Source: Uliginosibacterium paludis
GTDB taxonomy: Bacteria; Pseudomonadota; Gammaproteobacteria; Burkholderiales; Rhodocyclaceae
DNA length: 64,000 bases
Reading direction: 5' to 3'
Assembly (NCBI RefSeq): GCF_039631355.1
Contig: NZ_JBDIVF010000001.1
Span: forward strand, 124,001 to 188,000
Position 1 is the first letter of the stretch. Every line of letters starts with the position of its first letter. A model generated the notes under the pieces. That model saw only the letters and a program-made list of their open reading frames with translations, was not told where the DNA came from and did not search any database. Below, piece by piece: positions 35,557 to 44,148 of the stretch. Position numbers and translations under genes: made by a program.

Positions 35557-36372
35557 ATGAGCTACCTCGAAAACAGCAAACCCGTCACCCTCACCGAACT
35601 GGCCCGGATGCGCGCCGCCGGAGAGAAGATCGCCATGCTGACCGCCTACGACGCCAGCTTTGCCACACTCTGCGAACGCAACGGCGTCGATGTGCTGCTG
35701 GTGGGCGATTCGCTGGGCAACGTGGTGCAGGGACAGAAAACCACGCTGCCGGTCACCGTCGAGCAGATGGTCTATCACACTGAATGCGTGGCGCGCGGCA
35801 GCCAGCGGGCCTGGATCATTGCCGACCTCCCCTTCGCAAGCTACCAGGAAAGCCGCGAACAGGCCCTGCGCAACGCCGCGCGCCTGATGGCGGCGGGCGC
35901 CCAGATGGTCAAGATCGAAGGCGGCGCCTGGCTGGCCGATACCGTCCGCTTCCTGGTCGAGCGGGGCGTGCCGGTCTGCGCACACATCGGCCTCACGCCG
36001 CAATCGGTGCACCAGCTGGGCGGCTATCGCGTCCAGGGGCGCAGTGAAGAAGGGGCGGCCCAGCTCAAGGCCGATGCGCTGGCCCTCGAAGCGGCCGGCG
36101 CGGCCATGATCGTGATGGAGATGGTGCCGGCCACCGTGGCCGCCGGCATCACCGCCTCGCTGCGCAGCATGGCGACCATCGGCATCGGCGCCGGCAAGGA
36201 TTGCGACGGCCAGGTGCTGGTGCTTCATGACCTGCTGGGTGTTTTCCCCGGCAGGAAAGCCCGCTTCGTGAAGAACTTCATGCAGGGCGCGGCGAGCATC
36301 GACGAAGCGGTGGCCGCCTATGCTGCCGCGGTGAAGGACGGCAGCTTCCCGGCACCCGAGCACTGTTACTGA
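35557..36372 (+). CDS. panB: 3-methyl-2-oxobutanoate hydroxymethyltransferase
   Basis: 271 aa, usual length. PanB makes ketopantoate from alpha-ketoisovalerate and methylene-THF in pantothenate/CoA synthesis. Visible motifs include MLTAYDASFA, VGDSLGNVVQG (metal-binding Asp), EQMVYHTECVARG, MVKIEGGAWLADTV, HIGLTPQSVHQLGGYRVQG and IGIGAGKDCDGQVLVLHDLLG. panC, often next to panB, is not in the next position; an antisense J-domain gene follows. Confidence 0.97.
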   Translation: MSYLENSKPVTLTELARMRAAGEKIAMLTAYDASFATLCERNGVDVLLVGDSLGNVVQGQKTTLPVTVEQMVYHTECVARGSQRAWIIADLPFASYQESREQALRNAARLMAAGAQMVKIEGGAWLADTVRFLVERGVPVCAHIGLTPQSVHQLGGYRVQGRSEEGAAQLKADALALEAAGAAMIVMEMVPATVAAGITASLRSMATIGIGAGKDCDGQVLVLHDLLGVFPGRKARFVKNFMQGAASIDEAVAAYAAAVKDGSFPAPEHCY

Positions 36373-36379
36373 GGCGGGT

Positions 36380-36397
36380 CGGCGCAAAACCGCGCCG
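36380..36397. terminator. Hairpin between convergent panB and J-domain gene
   Basis: A perfect 6-bp stem CGGCGC / GCGCCG (36380-36385, 36392-36397) has a 6-nt loop in a 30-bp gap between convergent stops. No T-run follows on either strand, so a terminator role is weak. Confidence 0.3.
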
Positions 36398-36402
36398 AGC
36401 AC

Positions 36403-37626
36403 TCAGGACCACTGGCTGCGCACATACTCGGCCATCCGCTTCAGGCGCAGGGCATCGAAGCTGCCGTCGGACTCGTCCCGCGTCACAACCAGGTTGAAGC
36501 CCGTCTCGAAACCGCGCGCGGCAAACCAGCCCTGCCGCGCCTGCCAGCGCTCGCGTGCTTCCGGATTGTCGAGCACCGGCAGATGCTCCCAGAACATCGC
36601 CTCCTTGCGGCTGTTTCGGATCGTGAAGGCCGGCTCGCGCTCCTCGGAGTGATCGACGCCCGCAATCGGCTCGCGATAGGAAAAATCAAGCCCCAGCTCG
36701 TCGAGCAGGCGTGCAATCTCCAGCTCGGCCTGGCTGCAGACAAGAGCTCCCGTCGCTCGTGGCGAGGGGGTTTCCGCAGCTGTGCCGGCATCTGTCTCCG
36801 CCGCTTCCGTGGCCTCCGGCTTCGTCCCGGCGGCGACTGCAGGCGGCGTGGGCTCGACCTGGCTCAAGCGCTTGAGTTCGGCTTCGGTGCGCTGAATATC
36901 GCGCTCGATGCCGGCTTCGATGGAACGCAGCCGGTCTTCGCCACGCGCTTCGGCGTCTTCCACCGCTCTGTAGAGCCGGTACAGCCCCGATTCGCGCAGG
37001 CTCGCACTCGCCTGGGAGATCTCGGCGATCTGCTCGCGTATCCGTGACATCAGCCGGATGGTACGGATCAGGCGGGTGGCGGCATCCTCGTCGCCCGGCT
37101 GGCTGCGCATCTGGTATTCGTCGATCAGGGTCTGGATGGTGTGAACATGCCCATCGCGATAGGCGACATTCACCCGCGCCATGATTTCGTCACGCAGGCT
37201 GCGGTCCGCTTCGTCGCCGGCACGATCCGGGTGCACGATGCGCGCCGCCATGCGGTAGTACTTGCGCAGCTCGTCACTCGGCGAAAAATCCTCCTGCCCC
37301 GGATCGGCCTCGATTTCGCGGGCGGCTTCCGCACTGGCTCGCGCCTGGCTGGATGTGGCCTGCACGGCCGCCCGGCGCATCGCGTCCTGCGGCGCATTGC
37401 GGGCGCGCAGCACCGCCACCTCGGCACGCAGGGCGTCAAGCCGGGCGTAGAGCCCGCCCACACGCCGCCAGTAACGCAACTTGAACGCCGCCAGGGCGTT
37501 CTGAAGGGTCACATACTCGGTCTGGACTTCCGCATAGCGCTCTTCGAGCGCTTCAAGCTGCGCGAGCTTGGTTTCCAGCTCCAGCGCTTCGGGCGCAGGT
37601 TTGCTGCTGTTGAGCCACTTGAACAT
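36403..37626 (-). CDS. J-domain protein fused to coiled coil and degenerate PD-(D/E)XK-like domain
   Basis: 407 aa. Residues 14-75 form a coiled coil. A J-domain-like segment follows with YYRMAARIVHPDRAG (HPD at 132-134) and VNVAYRDGHV, the Hsp70-stimulating motif. A second helical stretch (183-255) precedes an Ala/Thr-rich linker. The C-terminal 110 residues match the nuclease-type pattern seen at the ends of some helicases: CSQAELEIARLLDELGL (298-313), EPAFTI (331-336), FWEHLP (345-350) and VTRDES (381-386). The usual PDF is PAF here, so the metal-binding Asp is missing. It lies 15 nt after the ankyrin gene, so it is its operon partner. Confidence 0.7.
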   Translation of the reverse strand: MFKWLNSSKPAPEALELETKLAQLEALEERYAEVQTEYVTLQNALAAFKLRYWRRVGGLYARLDALRAEVAVLRARNAPQDAMRRAAVQATSSQARASAEAAREIEADPGQEDFSPSDELRKYYRMAARIVHPDRAGDEADRSLRDEIMARVNVAYRDGHVHTIQTLIDEYQMRSQPGDEDAATRLIRTIRLMSRIREQIAEISQASASLRESGLYRLYRAVEDAEARGEDRLRSIEAGIERDIQRTEAELKRLSQVEPTPPAVAAGTKPEATEAAETDAGTAAETPSPRATGALVCSQAELEIARLLDELGLDFSYREPIAGVDHSEEREPAFTIRNSRKEAMFWEHLPVLDNPEARERWQARQGWFAARGFETGFNLVVTRDESDGSFDALRLKRMAEYVRSQWS

Positions 37627-37641
37627 GTCGGCCCGCTCTCC

Positions 37642-38895
37642 TCATGGATTCTGCCTGGCCCGGTAGGCCCGGGCGAGATAAGGCCGGTTTTCAGGCCCCA
37701 GCACTTCGGACAACCAGTCACTGAGTGTCAGCAGGCTGCGCTGGCCGAGCGGAAATTCGGACAGCAGATGATCGAGGAAAGCACGCATCTCGGCGTACTG
37801 CCCCGGCAGCCAGCTGAAGTACTGATCATCCAGATAGCTGAATACGGCTTCGGGCGCCTCACCTTTAGCGGCGCGGCCGAGCATGGCAAGCAATCCGGGG
37901 TCTTCGCTGCGCTCGGCCATCCGGATGGCATCCTCGCCACTGGCTGCCTCGATCCGGAGCGGGTCGGCACCATAGCAGAGCAGCATGGCAACCGCCGCCT
38001 GGTGGCCGTTGAGCGCGGCATAGTGCAAGGGGCTCAGCCGGGTCACCGCATTGCCCACGGTGCAGTGCTCGCAGGCATCCGGATCCGCACCCGCGGCGAG
38101 CAGCACTTCCAGCGCAGCCACCGAGCCACGTGCGGCGGCGTAATGCAGGGCGCTGCGTGCATCAACGCCACTCAGGTCACGCTGCGCGCCACTCTTCAGC
38201 AACAGGCTCACGAGCTCGGCCTGATTGTTGAGCGCAGCCAGATGCAGCGGTGTGTTGAATGCGTAGTCGGCCAGTTGATCGTCATAGGATTGCGCGCTGG
38301 CCAGGGCGTCGACATCGGCGCCCGACGCAATCAGCGCATCTGCCAGGCCTTCCATGCCGAGCGCCGCCGCGAAGTGCAGCGGCGTCTCGCGCCCGGCGGG
38401 CAATGCAGCGCAGACATCGGCGCCGCCTTCCATGAGCGCCAGAGCCAGCTGCGAGCGGCCGGCCTCGCAGGCCAGCAGCAAGGGGCTTGCACCCGGATCG
38501 AAACGCCCGGCGGTGCCGCTCAGCAAACGCCCGCTGGGCGAATCAACCGGTGCGCCCTGCTCCAGCAGCACACGGATCACGGCCGGCGTGCCATGACAGG
38601 CTGCTTCATGAAGAAGCTGGCGCCCGTCCTGCACACTGCGGTATTCGACCAGTTCCGGCTGATCCCGCAAGCATGACGCAAGCGCGACAGCTTCCCCCGC
38701 CGCGATCAAGCGGCAGGCTTCGGCATATTCCTCCGCCAGGTCGCCCGACAGGCGCTCGCGCCAGAGCATCGCCAGCCCGCGTGCAACAAACCCGGCCTCA
38801 TCCTGCATGAGCAGCGCCACCTGGCGCTCCGCAGGCAGGGCCAGCGCCGAAGCAGGCGGTGAGACGGCAGCAATCGTCTGGCTTGGTGGATTCAT
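37642..38895 (-). CDS. Ankyrin-repeat protein
   Basis: 417 aa from MNPPSQTIAAVSPPASAL. An in-frame ATG 28 codons upstream gives a non-repeat, Cys/Arg-rich extension and is less likely. About six ankyrin repeats lie between residues 85 and 335, with consensus pieces ETPLHFAAALGMEGLADALIASGADVDA, NTPLHLAALNNQAELVSLLLKSGA and LSPLHYAALNGHQAAVAMLLCYGADP. Ankyrin repeats bind other proteins. There is no signal peptide or catalytic domain. It is 5' of the J-domain fusion in the same transcript, suggesting a chaperone-like partnership. Confidence 0.85.
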   Translation of the reverse strand: MNPPSQTIAAVSPPASALALPAERQVALLMQDEAGFVARGLAMLWRERLSGDLAEEYAEACRLIAAGEAVALASCLRDQPELVEYRSVQDGRQLLHEAACHGTPAVIRVLLEQGAPVDSPSGRLLSGTAGRFDPGASPLLLACEAGRSQLALALMEGGADVCAALPAGRETPLHFAAALGMEGLADALIASGADVDALASAQSYDDQLADYAFNTPLHLAALNNQAELVSLLLKSGAQRDLSGVDARSALHYAAARGSVAALEVLLAAGADPDACEHCTVGNAVTRLSPLHYAALNGHQAAVAMLLCYGADPLRIEAASGEDAIRMAERSEDPGLLAMLGRAAKGEAPEAVFSYLDDQYFSWLPGQYAEMRAFLDHLLSEFPLGQRSLLTLSDWLSEVLGPENRPYLARAYRARQNP

Positions 38896-39141
38896 CCGGC
38901 AACAGGATTCAGGTAACAGTCGGAGCACATCATACTGACAGCGCAAGCGTCGCGCACCGGCGGCTTTCGGGGGGCGCAATGCCCCTCCGGGCCGGAAGCC
39001 GGCTTATCATCGAGGAAACTTTTCCGGCAGGAAGCGGCCTGACATGCTTTCCGGCATGCGAATTGCTGGCGTGACAGCCATATTGGCGGCGCGCCACCCG
39101 CTGCGGCCGGCACAGACGAAAACCATAAGAGCGAGACCATC

Positions 39142-40764
39142 ATGAATCCGAGCCTTACCACCGCCTGGCAACAACTGGGCGACCATGCCCAGTCCCTGGC
39201 CCCCCGCCACATGCGTGACCTCTTCGCGGCCGACCCTGCCCGTGCGGCCCACTTCAGTCTCCAGGCCTGCGGCATCCTGCTCGACTACTCGAAAAACCGC
39301 ATCACCGACGACACCGTGCGGCACCTGCTCTCGCTCGCGGACGAATGCGACCTGCGCAGCCACATCCTCGCCATGTTCGAAGGTGAAGCGATCAACAACA
39401 CCGAGCACCGCGCCGTGCTGCACACCGCGCTGCGCGCTCGGGGCGATGCGCACACCTTCGTGAATGGCGAAAACGTGATTCCGGCCATCCGCGAAGTCCG
39501 TGAGCGCTGCGCCGCCTTTGCCGAGCGCGTGCGCAGCGGCGAGTGGAAAGGCTTTTCGGGCGAATCCATCACCGATGTGGTGAACATCGGCATCGGCGGC
39601 TCGGACCTTGGCCCGCTGATGGTCTGCGAAGCCCTCAAGCCCTACGCCGATGGCCCACGCGTGCATTTCGTCTCCAACGTCGACAGCCTGCACCTGGGTC
39701 AGACCCTGGCCGGTCTGAACCCGGCCCGCACGCTGTTCGTGGTCGCGTCGAAAACCTTCACCACGCTCGAAACGCTGACCAACGCCCGCAGTGCCCGCAG
39801 CTGGCTGGTAGCTGCCGGTGGCGAAAACGCGGTCGCGCGGCATTTCGTGGCCGTATCGACCAACGCCGAAAAGGTCTCCGCCTTCGGCATCGACACCGCC
39901 AACATGTTCGGCTTCTGGGACTGGGTAGGCGGTCGCTACTCGCTCTGGAGCGCCATCGGCCTGCCGATCGCACTGAGCGTGGGGCCGCAGCGTTTCGAGG
40001 AACTGCTCGCCGGCGCGGCCGAGATGGATCAGCACTTCCGCACCGCACCGCTGGCCGAAAACCTGCCGGTGCTGCTCGCGCTGCTGGGCATCTGGTATGT
40101 CGATTTCATGGGCTGCGGCTCCCAGGTGGTTGCGCCCTACAACCAGACCCTGCACCGCCTGCCCGCCTTTCTGCAGCAGCTCGACATGGAATCGAATGGC
40201 AAACGTGTGCGTGCCGATGGAGAGCCGGTGGAATACGCCACCGGGCCCGTCATCTGGGGCGAACCGGGCACCAATGGCCAGCACGCGTTCTTCCAGCTGC
40301 TGCACCAGGGCACGGCCACGATTCCGGTCGACTTCATCCTCGCGCTCTCCCAGCCGGGCCAGGTCGAGCCGCACCGGACCAGCCAGATCGCGAACTGCCT
40401 CGCCCAGTCTGCCGCGCTGATGCAGGGCAAGACGGAAGGTGAAGTCCGCGCCGAGATGAGCGCACGCGGCGCCAGCGAGGCCGAGATCGAGGCGCTGCTG
40501 CCGCACCGCGTCTTCCCGGGGAACAGGCCCAGCAACACCCTGCTGCTCGACGAACTCTCGCCCCGCATCCTTGGCGCCCTGCTCGCGCTCTATGAGCACA
40601 AGGTCTTCGTGCAGGGCTCGATCTGGGGGCTGAACTCCTTCGACCAGTGGGGCGTGGAGCTGGGCAAGCAACTGGCCAGCGGACTCGAAAAGCGCCTGCA
40701 GGGCGAAACCGGGCCGGCCTATGACGGCTCGACCGAAGCCTTGCTCAAGTACATCGCGCAATGA
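39142..40764 (+). CDS. pgi: Glucose-6-phosphate isomerase
   Basis: 540 aa, usual length. Pgi interconverts glucose-6-phosphate and fructose-6-phosphate. Visible blocks are INNTEHRAVLHTALR, VVNIGIGGSDLGPLMVCEAL, VASKTFTTLETLTN, MFGFWDWVGGRYSLWSAIG (signature 1 region), NQTLHRLPAFLQQLDMESNGK, WGEPGTNGQHAFFQLLHQG and GLNSFDQWGVELGKQLA (signature 2). It is cytoplasmic and overlaps the next gene by 4 nt. No transport or sugar genes are adjacent. Confidence 0.97.
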   Translation: MNPSLTTAWQQLGDHAQSLAPRHMRDLFAADPARAAHFSLQACGILLDYSKNRITDDTVRHLLSLADECDLRSHILAMFEGEAINNTEHRAVLHTALRARGDAHTFVNGENVIPAIREVRERCAAFAERVRSGEWKGFSGESITDVVNIGIGGSDLGPLMVCEALKPYADGPRVHFVSNVDSLHLGQTLAGLNPARTLFVVASKTFTTLETLTNARSARSWLVAAGGENAVARHFVAVSTNAEKVSAFGIDTANMFGFWDWVGGRYSLWSAIGLPIALSVGPQRFEELLAGAAEMDQHFRTAPLAENLPVLLALLGIWYVDFMGCGSQVVAPYNQTLHRLPAFLQQLDMESNGKRVRADGEPVEYATGPVIWGEPGTNGQHAFFQLLHQGTATIPVDFILALSQPGQVEPHRTSQIANCLAQSAALMQGKTEGEVRAEMSARGASEAEIEALLPHRVFPGNRPSNTLLLDELSPRILGALLALYEHKVFVQGSIWGLNSFDQWGVELGKQLASGLEKRLQGETGPAYDGSTEALLKYIAQ

Positions 40765-41345
40765 GACCTGGCGGTCAGGACAGCGCTGACAGCGGCCGGT
40801 TGCTCGCCATCGGACTCGCTTTCGCACTGCCACTGGCCGCCTGGATCGGACTCGAATACGGTCGGGAGCCCGATCCTTCGGCACAACCGGTCCGCCCGGT
40901 GATCGCTGCCGAGCCGGCGCCAAGCCCGGAGTCCAAGCTCACCGCTGACCAGCCGCCCCTCATGGCAGACCTGGGCAAGGGCCGTCTGTTCAGATGCGAG
41001 CGAGACGGCCGAACGGTCTATACCGACCACCCCGACGAACACTGTGCGGACGCCCGGGCCCGCCCGCTCGAAGGCCCGCCGCCAACCGCCGGACTGAGTC
41101 CTGACCGACCCTTCCAGACGCAGCTGGCGGAACTCGAGGCTCGCCGGCCTCCGCCGCCGGATCGCGCGGCCTTCACCGCACCGGAGCGCCCCGAGACCGG
41201 CAGACCGGATCGCTGTGCGTTCAATGCGCGCGAGCAGGACAGGGTGAAATCAGCGCTGCGCCAGCCTCATGAGGCCGCAAGCGGTGACGCGCTCAACCGG
41301 CAGCTCAGACAGCTCACCGACGAAGCCTTCCGCCTGCGCTGCTGA
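40761..41345 (+). CDS. Membrane-anchored DUF4124-like protein
   Basis: 194 aa. One N-terminal hydrophobic helix (about 14-30) is followed by a proline-rich stretch. Then comes a short block GRLFRCERDGRTVYTDHP, which resembles the DUF4124 pattern (YRCxDxxGRxVYSDxP), and a Cys-containing end (RPDRCAFNAREQD). The rest is Pro/Arg/Ala-rich and low in complexity. It overlaps pgi by 4 nt (ATGA). The function is unknown; it is probably an envelope protein. Confidence 0.6.
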   Translation: MRPGGQDSADSGRLLAIGLAFALPLAAWIGLEYGREPDPSAQPVRPVIAAEPAPSPESKLTADQPPLMADLGKGRLFRCERDGRTVYTDHPDEHCADARARPLEGPPPTAGLSPDRPFQTQLAELEARRPPPPDRAAFTAPERPETGRPDRCAFNAREQDRVKSALRQPHEAASGDALNRQLRQLTDEAFRLRC

Positions 41346-41351
41346 GCCCCC

Positions 41352-42821
41352 TCAACTCGACAGCCACGCGGCCAGATCCGCCGTCAGCGCGGCCACGGCA
41401 GGCGCCCAGTCAGCACCCGGCTGCTGCCGGTAGAGCGTGGCATGACGCGGGTACCAGGGCGTCGAACGCGCGCCCGGCGTGCCCCAGCGCCAGTCCGCGC
41501 CCGCGCCGAGCAGGATCAGCGTCGGCCGGCCCAGGCCCGCCGCGAGATGCGCCACCGAGGTATCGATCGTGATGACCCGATCCATCAGCGCGATCTGCGC
41601 AGCGGTATCGGCAAAATCGGCGATCGCTGCCGAATGATCCGCCAGCGTGCCATGCCGGCGCAGCTCGGCAAGATCCTGCGCGGCCGCCTCCTTGCCGACG
41701 AAGAAGAAGTCGCAGGGCAGCGCCATCAGCGGCGCCAGCGCCGCCGCGGGCAGGGAACGACCGCGGCCGGTACGGTTCTGCAGATTGCCCTGCCACATGA
41801 GCCCGATGCGCGGGCGCGTGGCGGGGCCCAGTCTTGCCTGCCAGAGGGCGAGGCTCGCCTCCGGAACGGCCAGATAGGCCTCGGCGGCGGGAATGCTGTC
41901 TGCTCGTGTGGCACAGAGACCCGCCACGCTCATGAGCGGACATTGCCAGTCATGGCGCGGGGGGAGCACCGCGCTGGAGACCACCTCGACGCGCGGGTCC
42001 ATCCGCTGCAGCAGACGCAGCAGCGGAGGCTGCACCTGCAGGATCACCCGCCAGCCCCGCCCCGCCAGCACACTGGCATAACGGCAGAACTGCAGCGTGT
42101 CCCCCAGCCCCTGCTCGGCCCACAGCAGCAGATTTTCGCCGGCAGCGAGCGGCTGACCCTGCCAGCGGGGCGCCGTTCCGTGATAGCCGGCACGCACCGG
42201 ATCCGTCGTGCGCCAGCGCCATTCGAAACCGCGCCAGCCCGCTTCGTAGCGCCCCTCGGTCAGATCCACCCCGGCCAGATTCCAATGGGCATCGGCGCAG
42301 TCCGGATCGATCCGCAGCGCCGTGTGATGAGCCGCCGCCGCTTCGGGCAGACGCTCCAGCATGCGCAGCGCGGTACCGCGTGCGGTATGCCAGGCGGCGT
42401 CCTCCGGCTCGAGCCGGACGGCTTCATCAAACGCCGCCAGCGCCTCTGCCGTCTGGCCGCTCTCGATCAGGATGTTGCCGAGATTGCCGAAAGCCGCTGC
42501 GCTGGCTTCCAGCGCCAGACTGCGGCGGATGGCCTCCAGTGCCGGCCCGGAGCGGTCCGCGCGGTAGTGGCACAGCGCCAGATTCATCCATGCCTGCGCA
42601 TGCGCCGGGTTGGCCGCCAGCACCTGCTCGCAGCAGGGCACGGCCGCGTCGATCTTGCCCGCCTCGATCAGCACGCCTGCCAGGTTGACGAGCAAGGACT
42701 CCCGCCCGGGCGCGAGCATCAGCGCGGACCTCAGACGGGTCTCGGCCAGTTCGAGCTGGCCCGCGGCCTGCGCCTCGAGCGCTTCCATGAAAAGGTTCCG
42801 GGCTTGCTGCAGGGCATCCAT
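41352..42821 (-). CDS. TPR-repeat protein with glycosyltransferase 9-like domain
   Basis: 489 aa from MDALQQARNLFMEALEAQ. The N-terminal part has about six TPR units (residues about 5-215), e.g. AFGNLGNILIESGQTAEALAAFDEAVRLEPE and AHHTALRIDPDCADAHWNLAGVDLTEGRYEAGW. The C-terminal 270 residues resemble an ADP-heptosyltransferase-type (GT9) fold: LLWAEQGLGDTLQFCRYASVLA, RIGLMWQGNLQN, VITIDTSVAHLAAGLGRPTLILLG. Such fusions are thought to glycosylate proteins or surface polymers. An upstream extension in the same frame is not conserved. It converges with the DUF4124-like gene with a 6-nt gap. Confidence 0.82.
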   Translation of the reverse strand: MDALQQARNLFMEALEAQAAGQLELAETRLRSALMLAPGRESLLVNLAGVLIEAGKIDAAVPCCEQVLAANPAHAQAWMNLALCHYRADRSGPALEAIRRSLALEASAAAFGNLGNILIESGQTAEALAAFDEAVRLEPEDAAWHTARGTALRMLERLPEAAAAHHTALRIDPDCADAHWNLAGVDLTEGRYEAGWRGFEWRWRTTDPVRAGYHGTAPRWQGQPLAAGENLLLWAEQGLGDTLQFCRYASVLAGRGWRVILQVQPPLLRLLQRMDPRVEVVSSAVLPPRHDWQCPLMSVAGLCATRADSIPAAEAYLAVPEASLALWQARLGPATRPRIGLMWQGNLQNRTGRGRSLPAAALAPLMALPCDFFFVGKEAAAQDLAELRRHGTLADHSAAIADFADTAAQIALMDRVITIDTSVAHLAAGLGRPTLILLGAGADWRWGTPGARSTPWYPRHATLYRQQPGADWAPAVAALTADLAAWLSS

Positions 42822-42905
42822 GGCGATGAGATCGTCTGAAAGAAAATGGGGACTGCAGGATTGTCCGCCGCCGGCAGCCGCCGGGGCAAGCGGGCCGCCG
42901 CCATG

Positions 42906-42940
42906 AAAAAAGGCGGCCGCGCCCTCACGCGAACCGCCTT
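42906..42940 (-). terminator. Terminator after aroG
   Basis: On the minus strand AAGGCGG (42940-42934) pairs with CCGCCTT (42918-42912 region), helped by an inner CGCG/CGCG pairing, and a TTTTTT run follows (42911-42906). It lies 21 nt beyond the aroG stop and before the TPR gene. Confidence 0.75.
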
Positions 42941-42961
42941 GCTTCCGGACTGCTGCAGACC

Positions 42962-44044
42962 TTATTCGGCGGTGGCGCGAACCACCCTGCGCTGACGCAC
43001 GCCTTCGGCGAGCACGTCGAGCATGCGCACGGAGTCTTCCCAGCCCAGGCAGGCGTCTGTCACGCTCTTGCCATACTCGAGCGCCTTGCCCGGCACCAGA
43101 TCCTGCCGGCCCGCGACCAGGTGGGATTCGCACATGATGCCGAAGATGCGGCTGTCCCCCGCGGCGAGCTGGGCGGCAACGTCCTCGGCAACGACCATCT
43201 GGCGCTCGTACTTCTTGCTGCTGTTGGCATGCGAGAAATCAACCATCACGCGGGCCGCCACGCCATTCGCGGCGAGCTCGTTGCAGGCCTTGTCGACACT
43301 GGCCGCGTCGTAGTTGGGCTCCTTGCCGCCACGCAGGATCAGGTGGCAATCCTCGTTGCCGCCGGTCGACACGATGGCGGAATGGCCAGCCTTGGTCACC
43401 GAGAGGAAATGATGGGGCGCGGCTGCGGCCTTGATCGCATCGATGGCGATCTTCACATTGCCATCCGTGCCGTTCTTGAAGCCGACAGGAGAAGACAGGC
43501 CCGACGCCAGCTCACGATGCACCTGGGATTCGGTCGTGCGCGCGCCGATGGCGCCCCAGGCGATCAGATCCGCAATGTATTGCGGCGTGATCATGTCGAG
43601 GAACTCGGTGGCAGCCGGCAGCCCGAGCTCGTTCACTTCCCACAGCAGCTTGCGCGCAATGCGCAGGCCATCATTGATGCGGAAGCTGTTGTCCATGCCA
43701 GGGTCATTGATCAGCCCCTTCCAGCCTACCGTGGTGCGCGGCTTCTCGAAATAGACGCGCATCACCACCAGCAGGTCATCCTTGAGGCGTGCGGCCTGTT
43801 CCTTCAGGCGCGCGGCATATTCGAGCGCGGCGGCGGTGTCGTGGATCGAACAGGGGCCGATGATGGCGAGCAGGCGGTCGTCCGCGCCGCAGAGGATGCG
43901 GTGGATGGCCTGACGCGCCTCGAATGCGCAACGGGCCGCCTTGTCGGTCGCGGGGAATTCGCGCAGCACATGCGCCGGGGGGACGAGCTCCTTGATTTCA
44001 CGGATGCGGACGTCGTCGATATGCAGCAGGTTGGAAGCACTCAT
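42962..44044 (-). CDS. aroG: 3-deoxy-7-phosphoheptulonate synthase, class I
   Basis: 360 aa. It is DAHP synthase of the AroFGH type: PEP + erythrose-4-phosphate to DAHP, the first step of the shikimate route. Blocks include LLAIIGPCSIHD, VMRVYFEKPRTTVGWKGLINDP, PAATEFLDMITPQYIADLIAWGAIGARTTESQ (metal/substrate site), LRGGKEPNYD, VMVDFSHANSSK and ESHLVAG. The N-terminal extension that carries feedback inhibition is present, but I cannot tell which amino acid inhibits it. A TAGAAT box lies upstream on its strand (about 44085) as a possible -10. The gene symbol is chosen for the isozyme class, not a proven isozyme. Confidence 0.92.
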   Translation of the reverse strand: MSASNLLHIDDVRIREIKELVPPAHVLREFPATDKAARCAFEARQAIHRILCGADDRLLAIIGPCSIHDTAAALEYAARLKEQAARLKDDLLVVMRVYFEKPRTTVGWKGLINDPGMDNSFRINDGLRIARKLLWEVNELGLPAATEFLDMITPQYIADLIAWGAIGARTTESQVHRELASGLSSPVGFKNGTDGNVKIAIDAIKAAAAPHHFLSVTKAGHSAIVSTGGNEDCHLILRGGKEPNYDAASVDKACNELAANGVAARVMVDFSHANSSKKYERQMVVAEDVAAQLAAGDSRIFGIMCESHLVAGRQDLVPGKALEYGKSVTDACLGWEDSVRMLDVLAEGVRQRRVVRATAE

Positions 44045-44148
44045 GATCTGGGGTCGGACTACAGACGAGGCGCCATTCTAGCCCGGATCAGTCTGCCAGA
44101 CCCGGGCAATGCGGCTATCGGGCCGATCAGCGCCTGCCCGGCCCCGGC

